Source: Betaproteobacteria bacterium (GTDB taxonomy: Bacteria; Pseudomonadota; Gammaproteobacteria; Burkholderiales; SG8-39). Taken from it: a DNA stretch of 5,800 nt. The notes below the pieces were generated by a model. The model did not search any database. It had not been told where the DNA came from and saw only the letters and a list, made by a program, of their open reading frames with translations. Shown here in pieces: positions 4,833-5,800 of the stretch (positions are counted from its first letter, which is position 1; each line of letters begins with the position of its first letter). The DNA lies in the NCBI GenBank assembly GCA_029858545.1, contig JAOUFA010000248.1, positions 1 to 5,800 of the forward strand. The letters are read 5' to 3'. The translations under genes were made by a program, and so were the position numbers.

Positions 4833-5387
4833 CGACGCCCTGGTGTGAGGTCGTTTGGCATATACGAACCAAAAAACAAGAGCCACACCCGTGATTATTA
4901 CGACGGCAAGTAGAAGTTGAAACTGAGTTCGATGCTCAAAGTGGTATGGGCTCAGAAGGATGCCAACGGCAAATATGCCGCATTGGAGCAAAAAGAGAAG
5001 GCTGGCAATAACCGAGATGGCTATGACGGACATGCGCCTTTGGGCGAAGCGAGCGCCGACCGCGAGCAGCCAGAGGGCAGTAATGTAGGGTATCGACAGG
5101 CCGATCAACTCGGATGTGACTGCAGCTGCAACGACGCCTGCAATTAGCAACACACTCCACAAGGAGATCTTGAGAAGATCCGTAATCGCCTTGTTCATGA
5201 GTGTCGCATCTGATGAGAGGACTCCTGCGAGCAAAAGACTGAGTCCAAGAGTTCCTTGTGTTACCGCAAAGCCCCATCGTTGCCACATGACCTGATTGAT
5301 GGTCAGCACAAGCAGAATGACGCCGACACCTACAAGCACAATGCGTGTGCGGGCTTTCGGACCGGTCAGGAGCGAGCGGATACTCAT
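4827..5387 (-). CDS. Uncharacterised membrane protein, about six spans
   Basis: 186 residues, mostly hydrophobic. Likely membrane spans are at about residues 16-32, 39-57, 74-94, 97-112, 120-145 and 156-176, with basic stretches (GPKARTR, RFAQRR, YAKRPHTR) at the loops and tail. I recognise no family and no catalytic or transport motif. ATG at 5387 is the first possible start in the cassette and begins 9 bases after the cassette junction; the only Shine-Dalgarno-like bases (AGG) belong to the attC core itself. There is no room for a promoter, so expression needs transcription from the right. The stop TAA is inside the R'' core of the next attC. A real gene is likely from hydrophobicity and exact fit to the cassette. 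Confidence 0.8.
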   Translation of the reverse strand: MSIRSLLTGPKARTRIVLVGVGVILLVLTINQVMWQRWGFAVTQGTLGLSLLLAGVLSSDATLMNKAITDLLKISLWSVLLIAGVVAAAVTSELIGLSIPYITALWLLAVGARFAQRRMSVIAISVIASLLFLLQCGIFAVGILLSPYHFEHRTQFQLLLAVVIITGVALVFWFVYAKRPHTRASA

Positions 5388-5390
5388 GAG

Positions 5391-5477
5391 GCCTAACGTA
5401 GAAGCGTGCGGCGGGCGCGCACAGCGCGTAGAAATGGCGCAACGCTTCCGCCCGTCCGCACCACTGCCATGTTATGC
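5391..5477 (-). other. attC site of cassette 1
   Basis: R' is GCCTAAC (5391-5397) and R'' is GTTATGC (5471-5477). Stem: GTGCGG 5406-5411 with CCGCAC 5456-5461 and CGGGCG 5412-5417 with CGCCCG 5449-5454, extrahelical T5455 and probably C5462. 87 bases long with a sizeable tip region (5418-5448). Confidence 0.92.
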
Positions 5478-5496
5478 GGCGACGGCTGCGGGATGC

Positions 5497-5730
5497 TCAT
5501 GTGTCCGGCCCTTCCACAAGCCGTGCGACCTCGTGCCCACACGTAGCGCAGATGCCCTTGAACAAAAGATCCCTCCGCTTAACCGTGGCTGTTACGTTGA
5601 CGATAGAGACAGCGCCGCGACAATGTCCACAATAAACGTTCGCCAGTAGCTTTGCACGTGTGTCTGCAGGAATCGCCATCCAAAATCTGGACGCTTGCTT
5701 CGTAAATCCACCCAACTCAGCGCTCGTCAT
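5497..5730 (-). CDS. Small zinc-ribbon-like cassette protein
   Basis: 77 residues from ATG 5730. Two CxxC pairs, C34-x2-C37 (YCGHCRG) and C61-x2-C64 (CATCGHEVARL), 23 residues apart, would bind one zinc ion in a rubredoxin-like or zinc-ribbon fold. The N-terminal half (ELGGFTKQASRFWMAIPADTRAKLLANV) is predicted helical. Proteins of this look recur as unknown cassette ORFs; the function is unknown to me, with nucleic-acid or protein binding possible. A frame start at GTG 5760 is rejected because it lies across the cassette junction. The ribosome binding site is weak. The stop lies 19 bases before the attC R''. Confidence 0.82.
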   Translation of the reverse strand: MTSAELGGFTKQASRFWMAIPADTRAKLLANVYCGHCRGAVSIVNVTATVKRRDLLFKGICATCGHEVARLVEGPDT

Positions 5731-5751
5731 GGCTCGGTCTGAAATCTCGCC

Positions 5752-5800
5752 GCATAACACTGTGGGTAAAGGACCTCACGACGGCAAGAAGTCTTAATCG
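5752..5800 (-). other. Partial attC of the preceding cassette, cut by the right window edge
   Basis: GCATAAC at 5752-5758 is an R' core and marks the start of cassette 1; its match to the R'' at 5471-5477 supports this. The stem arms and R'' of this site lie beyond position 5800, as does the gene of that cassette. Confidence 0.8.

Larger units (their letters stand above)
1803..5800 (-). mobile_element. Integron gene-cassette array (seven complete cassettes)
   Basis: All genes in this stretch lie on the minus strand, packed with short gaps, and each gene or gene pair is followed by an attC. Cassette limits by the G/TT cut rule are 5397-5757, 4746-5396, 4058-4745, 3538-4057, 2874-3537, 2315-2873 and 1809-2314. 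Each cassette's first heptamer is the complement of its own R'' heptamer: GTTATGC, GTTAGGC, GTTCGGC, GTTATGC, GTTATGT, GTTGGGC and GTTGGGC, in that order. The integrase gene and attI are not in the window. Confidence 0.93.

Overview
The window is part of an integron gene-cassette array, read from the minus strand. At its left end the array is interrupted by an insertion sequence of the IS1182 family (transposase on the plus strand). No integrase gene or attI site lies in the window. Because cassette genes point away from the integrase, intI and attI should lie to the right, beyond position 5800. GC-rich codon use, the attC style (7-base cores GTTATGC, GTTAGGC, GTTGGGC) and the HicAB, HigBA and ParE-type modules fit a proteobacterium, probably a chromosomal or environmental integron of a gamma- or betaproteobacterium. 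The species cannot be fixed from the sequence.

Layout, in the direction of the cassette genes (right to left): a partial attC at 5752-5800; cassette 1 (5397-5757), a 77-residue four-cysteine zinc-ribbon-like protein; cassette 2 (4746-5396), a protein with about six membrane spans; cassette 3 (4058-4745), higB-higA with its own promoter; cassette 4 (3538-4057), hicA-hicB; cassette 5 (2874-3537), an 'addiction module' antitoxin followed by a frameshifted RelE/ParE-type toxin; cassette 6 (2315-2873), an exported DUF4440/NTF2-like protein; cassette 7 (1809-2314), a conserved cytoplasmic protein resembling DUF1801. Next comes the IS (about 38-1806), then the first 36 bases of an eighth cassette that runs off the left edge.

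Cassette boundaries rest on an internal check. For all seven complete cassettes the heptamer at the cassette start (R') is the exact complement of the heptamer at that cassette's own R'' box, as required if each was once a free circle. Five different heptamers are used, so the agreement is not a by-product of one repeated sequence. Most attC sites also show the imperfect stem with extrahelical bases typical of integrase substrates. The plus strand as printed corresponds to the attC bottom strand, the one the integrase recombines.

The IS sits exactly at the recombination point of the attC that ends cassette 7. Removing it restores a consensus site, and the IS end itself recreates a near-consensus core. 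Three toxin-antitoxin cassettes lie side by side, a known way large arrays are stabilised; one has lost its toxin frame, apparently by an 8-base deletion between short direct repeats. The toxin-antitoxin cassettes probably supply local promoters. The other cassettes have almost no 5' leader and probably depend on read-through or stay silent.
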